A stretch of DNA of 64,000 bases, taken from positions 1,736,001-1,800,000 of the forward strand of contig OY969889.1 in the NCBI GenBank assembly GCA_963704335.1, written 5' to 3'. A program made the position numbers and the translations under genes. The notes beneath the pieces were generated by a model that searched no databases, was not told the DNA's origin, and was given only the letters and a program-made list of their open reading frames with translations. Shown here one piece after another: positions 49,110 through 57,547 of the stretch. The DNA comes from PALSA-612 sp963704335. GTDB taxonomy: Bacteria; Actinomycetota; Thermoleophilia; Gaiellales; Gaiellaceae. The first letter of the stretch is position 1, and each line of letters opens with the position of its first letter.

Positions 49110-49997
49110 GTGAGCGGCAGCGACGACCTCATCGGCCTCTACTGGACCACCTCCGGGCCGGTCGAGGTGCACTTCGGGCGGGAGTGGAGCCTCTTCAGCT
49201 TCCGCGAGCGCTGCGAGCAGGCCGCGCGGGTCGGGTTCAGGGGCGTCGGCATCTGGCACGCCGACCTCGAGCACATGCTCGAGACGCAGTCGCTGCGCGA
49301 GCTGCGGGCGATCCTCGACGAGCACGGCCTCGATCAGCTCGAGCTCGAGTTCCTCGGCGACTGGTTCCTCGACCCGGATGACGAGCGCCGGCGGGCCTCC
49401 GACGAACGGCGCGCCCTGCTCTTCGAGGCGGCGGCCGAGCTGCCGGCGCACCACATCAAGGCCGGCAACATCATGGGCACGGAATGCGAGCTGCCGCGGA
49501 TCGTCGAGGGATTCGCCGAGCTCTGCGCCGACGCCGCGCAGCACACGGACGCGAAGATCGTCTACGAGTTCATGCCGTATGACGTGCAGGTGAACGACAT
49601 CGAGACCGCGCTGGCGGTCGTCGAGGGCGCCGATGCGCCGAACGGCGGTCTCGCGTTCGACACGTGGCACCTCGGCAAGATGCGGCTCGACCCCGAGGAG
49701 CTTCGCCGCTTCCCGCCGCGCTTCATCTCGTGGGTCGAGCTCTCCGACGGCCCGTACGAGTACGCGGAGGACCGCCTCGACGAGGTCATCAATCGCCGCC
49801 AGCTGCCGGGCGAGGGCGAGTTCCCGATCGCCGAGTACGTCGCCGTGTTCCGCGAGCTCGGGTACGACGGCCCCTGGGGCGTCGAGGTGCTGTCGGAGGA
49901 GCTCCGCAACCTGCCCATCGAGCAGATCTTCGACCGAGCGTACGAGACGACGAGCGCGCAGCTCGCGCTGTCACGAGAAAGGAGCGTCGGTGTCTGA
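49110..49997 (+). CDS. TIM-barrel sugar-phosphate isomerase/epimerase-like protein
   Basis: A 295-residue AP-endonuclease-2-type barrel. GLYWTTSGPVEV opens it; metal-type residues are Glu in LELEFLGDW, His in AHHIKAGN, Glu in IVYEFMPYDV, Asp/His in LAFDTWHLGK and Glu in WGVEVLSEE. Relatives are xylose-isomerase-like or inosose-isomerase-like enzymes. The GTG start codes MSGSDDLIG. Its end overlaps the start of the first E1 alpha gene by 8 bases, so it is the first gene of the operon. Confidence 0.85.
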   Translation: MSGSDDLIGLYWTTSGPVEVHFGREWSLFSFRERCEQAARVGFRGVGIWHADLEHMLETQSLRELRAILDEHGLDQLELEFLGDWFLDPDDERRRASDERRALLFEAAAELPAHHIKAGNIMGTECELPRIVEGFAELCADAAQHTDAKIVYEFMPYDVQVNDIETALAVVEGADAPNGGLAFDTWHLGKMRLDPEELRRFPPRFISWVELSDGPYEYAEDRLDEVINRRQLPGEGEFPIAEYVAVFRELGYDGPWGVEVLSEELRNLPIEQIFDRAYETTSAQLALSRERSVGV

Positions 49998-51018
49998 GAA
50001 CGGCCTTTCGAAGGACCGGCTGGTATGGATGCTCACCCAGATGCTGCGGATCCGGGAGTTCGAGGAGCGCGTGAAAAGCACGTTCGAGGAGCACCCGGGC
50101 GTCATCCGTGGTCACACACACCTGGCGGACGGGGCTGAAGCCTCGATCGTCGGCTCGCTGGCCGCCCTCCAGCCGGACGACCAGCTCACCGCGACGTATC
50201 GCTGCCACGGCTATCCGATCGCGCTCGGCACCGACACGAAGGCGCTGATGGCCGAGATCTACGGCCGAGAGACGGGGATCTGCCAGGGGTATGGCGGCTC
50301 CATGCACCTGATCGACGTCGAGCGGGGCTTTCTCGGGACGTCGGGCATCGTCGGGGCGGGCATCCCGCACGCGGCGGGGGCCGCGTGGGCGGCCCAGATC
50401 CGTGGCCAGGGACAGGTCGTGCTCTCGTTCTTCGGCGACGGCGCCTCGAAGCAGGGCGCGTTCCACGAGACGCTCAACATCGCCTCGCTCTGGAAGCTGC
50501 CGGTCGTCTTCGTGATGGAGAACAACAACTACCAGGCCTACACCAGAGTCGAGCAAGAGGACGCGAACGCCGCGGCGGGCGAGCCGCTCGCCGTGAAAGC
50601 CAAGGCGTACAGCATGCCGGGCGAAACGGTGGACGGCGGCGACCCGGTCGCCGTCTACGAGACCATGCATGCGGCCGTCGAGCGTGCGCGCTCAGGCGAC
50701 GGGCCGACGCTCGTGGAGTCCATGGTCTTCCGCCTCAGCGCCCACGGCAACATCATCGCGCCGCCGGGCGTGCCGCTCCACTATCCCGAGCACGAGGCGA
50801 TCGCGGTCTTCGGCAACGTGGAGGAGTACGAGGCCGCGCTGCGCGGCGACCCGGTGCCCCGTTTCCGGGCGCGGCTCGTGACCGAGGGCACGCTCTCCGC
50901 CGAGGAGGCGGACGAGATCGCCGAGGCAGCCCGCAAGGAGATGGACGAAGCGGTCGAGTTCGGGCTCGAAAGCCCCTTCCCGGCGCCCGAGAAGGCCGTC
51001 GAGCACGTCTACGCGTAG
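49990..51018 (+). CDS. ThDP-dependent dehydrogenase E1 alpha subunit, pair 1
   Basis: A 342-residue E1 alpha (AcoA/PdhA type). The ThDP/Mg motif is FFGDGASKQGAFHETLNIASLWKLPVVFVMENN (key GDG and NN). GYGGSMHLIDVERGFLGTSGIVG and a phosphorylation-loop-like SAHGN region follow. GTG 49990 has AAAGGAG upstream. It forms an alpha2/beta2 E1 with the next gene, decarboxylating a 2-oxo acid or acetoin and transferring the acyl or acetaldehyde unit to lipoyl-E2. No E2 or E3 lies in the window. Confidence 0.88.
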   Translation: MSENGLSKDRLVWMLTQMLRIREFEERVKSTFEEHPGVIRGHTHLADGAEASIVGSLAALQPDDQLTATYRCHGYPIALGTDTKALMAEIYGRETGICQGYGGSMHLIDVERGFLGTSGIVGAGIPHAAGAAWAAQIRGQGQVVLSFFGDGASKQGAFHETLNIASLWKLPVVFVMENNNYQAYTRVEQEDANAAAGEPLAVKAKAYSMPGETVDGGDPVAVYETMHAAVERARSGDGPTLVESMVFRLSAHGNIIAPPGVPLHYPEHEAIAVFGNVEEYEAALRGDPVPRFRARLVTEGTLSAEEADEIAEAARKEMDEAVEFGLESPFPAPEKAVEHVYA

Positions 51019-51030
51019 GAGGACCGAGAC

Positions 51031-52008
51031 ATGGCACGTGAGCTTCCCTACATCCAGGCCATCGGCGAGGCCGTCCACCAGGAGATGGCACTCGACGACA
51101 CGGTCCTCTACTTCGGCCAGAACCTCGGGCTGACGGACGAGGATCCGTTCGTGAAGGCGTTCGGCGCGGACCGCGTGCGCGTGACGCCGATCTCCGAGAC
51201 CGCGGAGATCGGCATGGCGGTCGGCGCTGCCTTTGCCGGCTACCGGCCGGTCGTCCAGCTGTACATGGCCGAGTTCATGCTCGTCGCCATGGATCAGGTC
51301 GTCAACGAGGCGCCTCGGTTCTACGGCATGTCCGGTGGCCAGGTGAAGGTGCCGATCGTCCTCCAGGCCGGGTACGGGTTCACCGCGGGCTGGGCCGGGC
51401 AGCACACGGGAACGATCTACGCGATGTTCATGGGCGTGCCCGGCCTCAAGGTCGTGGTGCCCTCCACTGCCGCGGATGCGAAGGGCCTCATGACCGCCGC
51501 CATCCGCGACGACAACCCGGTCATCCTCTTTCACAACTATCTGCTGACACTCGAGCACGGTGACGTGCCCGAGGGCGAGCACGTGGTGCCGATCGGCGAG
51601 GCTGCGGTCGTGCGGGAGGGAGCCGATGTCACGGTCGTCGGGATCGGCTGGACCGTCGGTAAAGCGCTGGCCGCCGCCGAGCAGCTGGCCGGCGAGGGCA
51701 TCGACGCCGAGGTCGTCGATCCTCGCTCGCTCGCGCCGCTCGACACCGCGACGATCATCCAGTCGGTCGAGAAGACCGGCAGGCTCGTCGTGGTCGACCA
51801 GGCGACCCGGCACGGCTCGGCAGCGGCGATCATCGCTGCCGAGGTCGCGTCCGAGGGCTTCTCGTCGCTGAAGGCGCCCGTCGAGCTGGTGACGGCTCTC
51901 GATGCGACGATCCCCTACAGCGAGCCGATGGAGCAGTACCTGCTGCCCGACGAGACGAAGATCGTCGCCGCGGTGCAGAAGGCGCTCGGCAGCCCCGTCG
52001 CGGCGTAG
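51031..52008 (+). CDS. ThDP-dependent dehydrogenase E1 beta subunit, pair 1
   Basis: A 325-residue E1 beta (AcoB/PdhB). Typical parts: RVTPISETAEIGMAVGAAFAGYRPVVQLYMAEF (cofactor interface; Glu in SETAE), GYGFTAGWAGQHTG, PGLKVVVPSTAADAKGL and VVDPRSLAPLDTATI in the C-terminal transketolase domain. It lies 12 bases after its alpha subunit and abuts the second alpha gene. Confidence 0.9.
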   Translation: MARELPYIQAIGEAVHQEMALDDTVLYFGQNLGLTDEDPFVKAFGADRVRVTPISETAEIGMAVGAAFAGYRPVVQLYMAEFMLVAMDQVVNEAPRFYGMSGGQVKVPIVLQAGYGFTAGWAGQHTGTIYAMFMGVPGLKVVVPSTAADAKGLMTAAIRDDNPVILFHNYLLTLEHGDVPEGEHVVPIGEAAVVREGADVTVVGIGWTVGKALAAAEQLAGEGIDAEVVDPRSLAPLDTATIIQSVEKTGRLVVVDQATRHGSAAAIIAAEVASEGFSSLKAPVELVTALDATIPYSEPMEQYLLPDETKIVAAVQKALGSPVAA

Positions 52009-52986
52009 ATGAATTCAGGAGCCGCTCGGCTCGACGGTGATGTCGGCCTCGAGCTCCTGCGCGCGATGTGGCGCATCCGCGCCTTCGAGGAGCGCGTCGG
52101 GCAGCTGACGCGGGCGGACGAGGTGCACGGCCTCGTGCACCTCAGCGTCGGCCAGGAGGGCGTGGCGGTCGGCGTGTGCGGCCAGCTGCGCCCCGATGAC
52201 GCGGTGTACAGCAACCACCGCGCCCACGGCCACGCCATCGCCAAGGGCGCGCCGCTCCGCCGCGTGCTTGCCGAGCTCATGGGCAAGGAGGACGGGCTCT
52301 GCCGGGGCCTCGGCGGCTCGATGCATCTCGTGGACGTCGAGCACGGGTTCCTCGGAGCGACCGGCGTCGTGGGGGGAAACGTCCCGCTCGCGCTGGGAAG
52401 CGCGCTCGCAGGCAAGCTGCTCGGCGGCGATCGGGTGGCCGTGGTCTTCTTCGGCGACGGGGCGGTGCAGGGCGGCATCTTCGTGGAGTCCGTGAACCTC
52501 GCGACCCTCTGGGGGCTCCCGGTGATCCTCGTCTGCGAGAACAACGGCTTCGCCGAGTTCACACCGCGCTCGGCGCACACGAACGTCGAGCGCGTCGCAG
52601 ACGTCGTGGCGCCTTACGGGCTCGATCGCGAGACCGTCGACGGCAACGACGTCGTCGCCGTCCGGGCCGCGTTCGCCGAGTTCCTGGCGAGGGCGCGCCG
52701 TGGCGAAGGGCCGTTTCTGCTCGAGTGTCTTACGCACCGCCTGCGGGGTCACTACGAAGGCGATCCCCAGCACTACCGCCAGGCGCTCGCGGCCGACGAA
52801 TGGCAGGCGCTCGATCCGATCCTGCGCCTCCAGCGACGCGGCGGCGAGGATGGCTGGCTCGCCGAAGACGAAACAGTGCGGCTCGAGGAGGAGGCGCAGC
52901 AGGAGGTGGAGCAGGCGGTCGACGCGGCCCGGCAGAGCTCCTTCCCGCCGGACTCGCTAACCGCGGAGCTCGTCTACGCGACATGA
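52009..52986 (+). CDS. ThDP-dependent dehydrogenase E1 alpha subunit, pair 2
   Basis: A 325-residue E1 alpha with FFGDGAVQGGIFVESVNLATLWGLPVILVCENN as the ThDP motif and GLGGSMHLVDVEHGFLGATGVVG. It is clearly homologous to pair 1 but divergent (THRLRGHYEGDPQHYR at the C-terminal side matches acetoin-dehydrogenase-type alpha subunits). The ATG starts immediately after the previous stop; ATGA overlaps the next beta gene. Confidence 0.88.
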   Translation: MNSGAARLDGDVGLELLRAMWRIRAFEERVGQLTRADEVHGLVHLSVGQEGVAVGVCGQLRPDDAVYSNHRAHGHAIAKGAPLRRVLAELMGKEDGLCRGLGGSMHLVDVEHGFLGATGVVGGNVPLALGSALAGKLLGGDRVAVVFFGDGAVQGGIFVESVNLATLWGLPVILVCENNGFAEFTPRSAHTNVERVADVVAPYGLDRETVDGNDVVAVRAAFAEFLARARRGEGPFLLECLTHRLRGHYEGDPQHYRQALAADEWQALDPILRLQRRGGEDGWLAEDETVRLEEEAQQEVEQAVDAARQSSFPPDSLTAELVYAT

Positions 52987-53970
52987 CGCAGACGACGTAC
53001 CTCCAGGCGATCACCGACACGCTCGCCGAGGCGATGCGTGCCGACCCTCGCGTGTTCGTGCTCGGGGAGGACGTCGCCGAAGGCGGGCCGTGGGGCGCCA
53101 CGAACGGGCTCGCCGAGGAGTTCGGCGCGGAGCGCGTCCGTAACACGCCGATATCCGAGGCGGCGATCTGCGGGATTGCCATCGGGGCGGCGCAGTCGGG
53201 ATTGCGCCCGGTGGTCGAGGTCATGTTCATCGACTTCCTCACGCTTGCGCTCGACCAGCTCGTGAACCAGGCGGCGAAGGCGCACTTCATGTCCGGTGGC
53301 CAGCTCACCGTGCCGCTCGTCCTGCGCACCCAGGGCGGCGCGGGCCAGCGCGGGGCTGCACAGCACTCCCAGAGCCTCGAGGCCTGGTTGACGCACGTGC
53401 CGGGTCTGAAGGTGGTGATGCCGAGCACCGCCTCCGACGCCGCCGCTCTGCTCCGTTCGGCCATCGCCGATCCGAACCCCGTGGTCTATGTCGAGAACAA
53501 GACGCTGTACTTCCGTCGCGAGGAGCTCCCGGACGCTCCAGATCCGGTGCCCCTCGGCCGCGCGAAGGTCGTGCGTCAGGGGCGAGACGTGACTGTCGTT
53601 GCGCTGTCGCGGCTCGTCCACGAGTCGCTCGAGGCCGCCGGCGAGCTGTCGGCGAGCAGGGATCGAAGTCGAGGTGATCGATCCGCGGTCGCTCGTCCCG
53701 CTCGACCTCGAGACGATCGTCGAGTCGGTCTCCAAGACACACCGGCTGGTCGTCGCGCACGAGGCGGTGACGCAAGGCGGTTTCGGCGCCGAGCTCGCTG
53801 CGCAGGTTCAGGCGGCCGTGTTCGACGAGCTCGATGCGCCGATCCAGCGAGTCGGGGCGCCGTTCGCGCCGATTCCGTTCAGCCCGCCGCTCGAGGACGC
53901 GTACCTGCCCGGCCGCGCGGACGTGGCAGCCGCGGTGCAGGCAGTTGTCTCGGCGACGGCGGCTCGTTAG
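52983..53970 (+). CDS. ThDP-dependent dehydrogenase E1 beta subunit, pair 2, apparent +1 frameshift
   Basis: An E1 beta gene in two frames. From ATG 52983 the frame codes TPISEAAICGIAIGAAQSG, GGAGQRGAAQHSQSLEAWL and PGLKVVMPSTASDAAAL, normal for AcoB, then loses sense after GELSA at about 53654. One base later in register the sequence continues AGIEVEVIDPRSLVPLDLETIVESVSKTHRLVVAHEA (abridged: EVIDPRSLVPLD) to the TAG at 53970. Omitting one base (53655) gives an intact 328-residue protein. It is a recent mutation or a sequencing error. Confidence 0.8.
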
Positions 53971-53982
53971 GCTCGCTGCGCA

Positions 53983-56250
53983 ATGAGCATTCTCGGCAAT
54001 CGCGTTCTGCGGAAGGAGGACCCCCGCTTCCTCCGCGGCGAGGCGACGTACGTCGAGAACCTGCCGCTCGAGGGCGCACGCACGGTGACGTTCGTGCGCT
54101 CGCCGTTCGCGCACGCGCGCATCACCGGGGTCGACACATCCGCCGCGGAGGCTCTTCCGAACGTGCAGGTCCTCACCGCCGCCGACGTCGACGGCCTGTC
54201 GATGGGGCCGCCGCCGATTCCCGTGCTCGAGCAGCGGCTGCGGCGACCGCTCGTCGCCAAGGACGTCGTGCGCTTCGTCGGCGACATCGTGGCCATCGTC
54301 CTGAGCGACGATCGCGCGTCCGGCGCGGACGCCGCCGAGCTCGTCTCCGTCGAGTACGACCCGCTGCCGGTGCTTATCGACCCGGTCGAGGCCGCGAAGG
54401 ACGAGTTGCTGCTCTTCCCGGACGTCGGTACGAACATCGCGGGTCGCGCCGGCCGCATGGATCACGACCCGCGGCTGTTCGAGGGCTGCGACGTCGTCGT
54501 CTCGGACACGCTCGTCAGCCAGCGCATGGCGGCGTGCCCGCTCGAGGTGCGCTCGGCCGCTGCCGAGGACAAGGACGGGAGGATCACCGCCTGGCTCTCG
54601 ACCCAGGTGCCGCATCGAGACCACCACGGCATCTGCCCGGCGCTCGGGCTCGATCCGCACGAGCTCCGCATCATCGCGCCGGACGTCGGCGGCGGGTTCG
54701 GGGCGAAGAGCGCGTTCGGCGCCGAAGAGGCGCTCATCGTCTGGTTGACACGCCATGTCGGTGCTCCGGTCCGCTGGACGGAGACGCGTACCGAGAGCAT
54801 GAACGCGTTGCCTCACGGCCGAGGCCAATGGCTCGAGATGACGCTTGGCGGCACACGCGACGGCAAGGTGCTCGCCTATCGCCTCGACGTCACGCAGGAC
54901 GCCGGCGCCTACCCCGGCGTCGGGGCGTTCATGCCGGCGTTGACCGCGATGCTCGCCACGGGCGTCTACCACATCCACCGGGTCGAAGTCGAGGCCCGAT
55001 CGACGGTCACGAACACGACGCCGATGACGACGTTCCGAGGCGCCGGCCGGCCCGAGGCGGCACAGGCCATCGAGCGCATGATGGATCTCTTCGCCGCCGA
55101 GATCGGGATGGATCCGGCCGAGGTGCGGCGCAAGAACTTCATCCCCAAAGACGCTTTTCCCCACCAGACGCATTCCGGCGTGACCTACGACTCGGGCGAC
55201 TACGAGGGCGCGCTCGACCTCGCGCTACACAGCGCCGGGTACGAGGAGTTGCGCGCCGAGCAGCAACGACGCCGTGAGGAAGGTGGCCCGAAGCAGCTCG
55301 GCATCGGCATCAGCACGTACACCGAGATCACGAACGTGCTGGGCGAAACCGAGTACGGGGACGTTGAGATCACGGCGGACGGCGAGGCCATCGTGCGCAC
55401 CGGCTCGTTCTCGCACGGGCAGGGCCACGAGACGTCGTTCGCGATGGTCGCGGGCGAGCGGCTCGGGCTACCGATAGAGAAGGTCACTCTCGTCAAGGGG
55501 GACACGGACGAGATCCCGGAAGGCACCGGGACCTTCGGCTCGAAGTCTTTGCAGATCGGCGGCACGGCGGCAAGAGTCGCGGCGGACGGCGTCGTCGAGA
55601 AAGGGAAGCAGCTCGCCGCCGAATACCTCGAGGCAAGCGTGGACGACATGGTGCTGGACACAGCCCTCGGCCGCTTCCACGTCGCCGGGACGAGCGATCC
55701 CTCGCTCTCGTGGGAGGAGCTCGCGGCCCGCGCCGACGGGGACGACAGGCTCGGCGAGCTCAAAGTGGCGGACGAGTTCGGCGCGCCGCCGACCTTCCCG
55801 TTCGGGGCGCACATCGCGGTCGTCGAGGTCGACGTCGAGACGGGAAAGGTGAAGCTCCAGCGATTCATCGCCGTCGACGACGCAGGGACGTTGATCAACC
55901 CGTTGCTCGCGGAGGGCCAGGTGCACGGGGGCGTGGCCACCGGCGTCGCGCAGGCGCTCTACGAGGACTTCGTCTACGACGAGGACGGAACGCCGTTGAC
56001 CAGCACGTTCGTCGGCTATGCGTTCCCGTCCGCAGCAGAGCTCCCGTCCTGGGAGACGGTCGAGATGGAGACGCCGACCCCGAACAACCCGCTCGGCGCC
56101 AAGGGCATCGGCGAGTCCGGGACGGTCGGAGCAACTCCGGCCGTCCACAATGCCGTGCTCGACGCGCTCGCGCCGTACGGGGTAAAGCACGTCGACCTGC
56201 CCTGCAACGGCGAGAACGTCTGGCGGGCAATTCAGGAGGCGAAGTCGTGA
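53983..56250 (+). CDS. Molybdenum hydroxylase large subunit (CoxL/xanthine dehydrogenase family, form II type)
   Basis: A 755-residue molybdopterin-cytosine-dinucleotide-type subunit. GNRVLRKEDPRFLRGEATYV opens the family; VGGGFGAKSAF and the active-site loop TTFRGAGRPEA (351-359) correspond to form II CoxL (AYRGAGR), not the VAYRCSFR of true CO dehydrogenase. The catalytic base Glu711 lies in GAKGIGESGTVG. Substrate is likely an aldehyde, purine or N-heteroaromatic. TAGGCT overlapping the previous stop is a possible -10. It is followed by the FeS and FAD subunits. Confidence 0.9.
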   Translation: MSILGNRVLRKEDPRFLRGEATYVENLPLEGARTVTFVRSPFAHARITGVDTSAAEALPNVQVLTAADVDGLSMGPPPIPVLEQRLRRPLVAKDVVRFVGDIVAIVLSDDRASGADAAELVSVEYDPLPVLIDPVEAAKDELLLFPDVGTNIAGRAGRMDHDPRLFEGCDVVVSDTLVSQRMAACPLEVRSAAAEDKDGRITAWLSTQVPHRDHHGICPALGLDPHELRIIAPDVGGGFGAKSAFGAEEALIVWLTRHVGAPVRWTETRTESMNALPHGRGQWLEMTLGGTRDGKVLAYRLDVTQDAGAYPGVGAFMPALTAMLATGVYHIHRVEVEARSTVTNTTPMTTFRGAGRPEAAQAIERMMDLFAAEIGMDPAEVRRKNFIPKDAFPHQTHSGVTYDSGDYEGALDLALHSAGYEELRAEQQRRREEGGPKQLGIGISTYTEITNVLGETEYGDVEITADGEAIVRTGSFSHGQGHETSFAMVAGERLGLPIEKVTLVKGDTDEIPEGTGTFGSKSLQIGGTAARVAADGVVEKGKQLAAEYLEASVDDMVLDTALGRFHVAGTSDPSLSWEELAARADGDDRLGELKVADEFGAPPTFPFGAHIAVVEVDVETGKVKLQRFIAVDDAGTLINPLLAEGQVHGGVATGVAQALYEDFVYDEDGTPLTSTFVGYAFPSAAELPSWETVEMETPTPNNPLGAKGIGESGTVGATPAVHNAVLDALAPYGVKHVDLPCNGENVWRAIQEAKS

Positions 56251-56711
56251 CGAAGATCGCGCTCACTGTCAACGGCGCCCAGCACGAGGCGGATGTCGAG
56301 CCTCGCCAGCTGCTCGTCTACTTCCTTCGCGAACAGCTCGGGCTGAAGGGCACGAACGTCGGCTGCGACACCTCCTCGTGCGGGGCGTGCACGGTGCTGC
56401 TCGACGGCGAATCGGTGAAGTCGTGCAACGTGCTTGCGGTGCAGGCGGACGGCGGCGAGATCACGACGATCGAGGGGCTGGCGCCGGGCGACGACCTGCA
56501 CCCGGTGCAGCAGGCCTTCCACGAAAAGCACGCGCTCCAGTGCGGCTACTGCACGCCGGGGTTCGTCATGGCCACGGTCTCGCTGCTGAAGGAGCAGCCC
56601 AACCCGTCGGAGGAAGAGATCCGCGTTGGCCTCGAGGGCAACCTGTGCCGTTGTACGGGGTACCACAACATCGTCAGAGCCGTCGAGGCCGCGGCAAAGG
56701 CACAGGCGTGA
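56247..56711 (+). CDS. Molybdenum hydroxylase [2Fe-2S] subunit (CoxS type)
   Basis: A 154-residue iron-sulfur subunit. The plant-ferredoxin cluster uses Cys40, Cys45, Cys48 and Cys60 (GCDTSSCGACT); the second cluster uses Cys99, Cys102, Cys134 and Cys136 (CGYC, CRCTGYHN). All eight cysteines are present. GTG 56247 overlaps the large-subunit stop; GTGA again overlaps the FAD subunit. Order L-S-M differs from the M-S-L of classical cox operons. Confidence 0.93.
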   Translation: MTKIALTVNGAQHEADVEPRQLLVYFLREQLGLKGTNVGCDTSSCGACTVLLDGESVKSCNVLAVQADGGEITTIEGLAPGDDLHPVQQAFHEKHALQCGYCTPGFVMATVSLLKEQPNPSEEEIRVGLEGNLCRCTGYHNIVRAVEAAAKAQA

Positions 56712-57514
56712 TTCCCGCCGGGTTCGATTACCAGCGGGCGGGGTCCCTCGACGACGCGATCGAGCTCCTGGACCGCGAGGACTCCAAGGTCCTCGCCGGC
56801 GGACAGTCGCTCATTCCGATGCTGCGTCTTCGCTTTGTGCGCCCCTCGGTGCTCGTCGACATCGGACGGCTCGACGACTTGCGTTACGTGCGCGAGGATG
56901 GTGATCGGATCGCGATCGGGGCGCTCACGCGTCATGCCGAGCTCGTCCGCGACCCGGTGCTCGGCCAGGGCTGTGCGGTCATCTCGGAGGTGGCCGAGCA
57001 CGTCGGCGACCCGCAGGTTCGTCACCGCGGGACTATCGGAGGCTCGATTGCTCACGGCGATCCGGCCTCCGACCTGAGCACGATCTTGCTCACGCTCGAT
57101 GCCGACCTGGTCGCTTACGGGCCTGGAGGCGAGCGCACGATTTCCGCCGCCGACTTCTTCGTCGGCCCCTTCATGACGGCGCTCGGACCCCGCGACGTGC
57201 TCAAGGAGATCCGCGTGCCGAAGGTCGAGAGCGGCGTCTACCTGAAGCACAACCGCCGCTCGCAGGACTGGGCGACGGTCGGCGTTGCGGCGGCCCGTGT
57301 CGACGGCGGCGTGCAGGTCGGGCTCGCGAGCATGGGCGGGACCCCGCTGCGGGCACGTGGCGTCGAGGAGGCGCTCGCAGGTGGCGCGTCACTCCGCGAC
57401 GCCGCCGAACGCGCCGCGGAAGGGGCCCAGCCTCCGGCCGACATCAGCGGCAGTTCCGAGTACCGGGCACACCTCGCACGGGTGCTCGTGCGACGAGCCC
57501 TGGACGACCTGTAG
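56708..57514 (+). CDS. Molybdenum hydroxylase FAD subunit (CoxM type)
   Basis: A 268-residue FAD-binding subunit. AGGQSLIPMLRLR and RHRGTIGGSIAHGDPASDL are the two FAD-contact motifs of the CoxM/XdhB family. The C-terminal CO_deh_flav_C region carries RRSQDWATVGVAAA and YRAHLARVLVRRAL. It takes electrons from the FeS subunit. It ends the operon; the convergent importer gene ends 33 bases away without a clear hairpin. Confidence 0.92.
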   Translation: MIPAGFDYQRAGSLDDAIELLDREDSKVLAGGQSLIPMLRLRFVRPSVLVDIGRLDDLRYVREDGDRIAIGALTRHAELVRDPVLGQGCAVISEVAEHVGDPQVRHRGTIGGSIAHGDPASDLSTILLTLDADLVAYGPGGERTISAADFFVGPFMTALGPRDVLKEIRVPKVESGVYLKHNRRSQDWATVGVAAARVDGGVQVGLASMGGTPLRARGVEEALAGGASLRDAAERAAEGAQPPADISGSSEYRAHLARVLVRRALDDL

Positions 57515-57547
57515 CCGGTTGACAAGACCAAGCAGGCGAGGTTCGCC

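Noticed and set aside
52725..55277. A continuous 850-codon plus frame that looks like a very large fusion protein
   Set aside because: Only its middle part (E1 beta) is real; after the frameshift it runs out of frame over the CoxL-type gene and becomes Arg/Ala-rich nonsense.
53983..57514. Aerobic CO dehydrogenase (coxMSL)
   Set aside because: The active-site loop is FRGAGR, not the CSFR-containing loop, and gene order is L-S-M, so CO oxidation is not supported.
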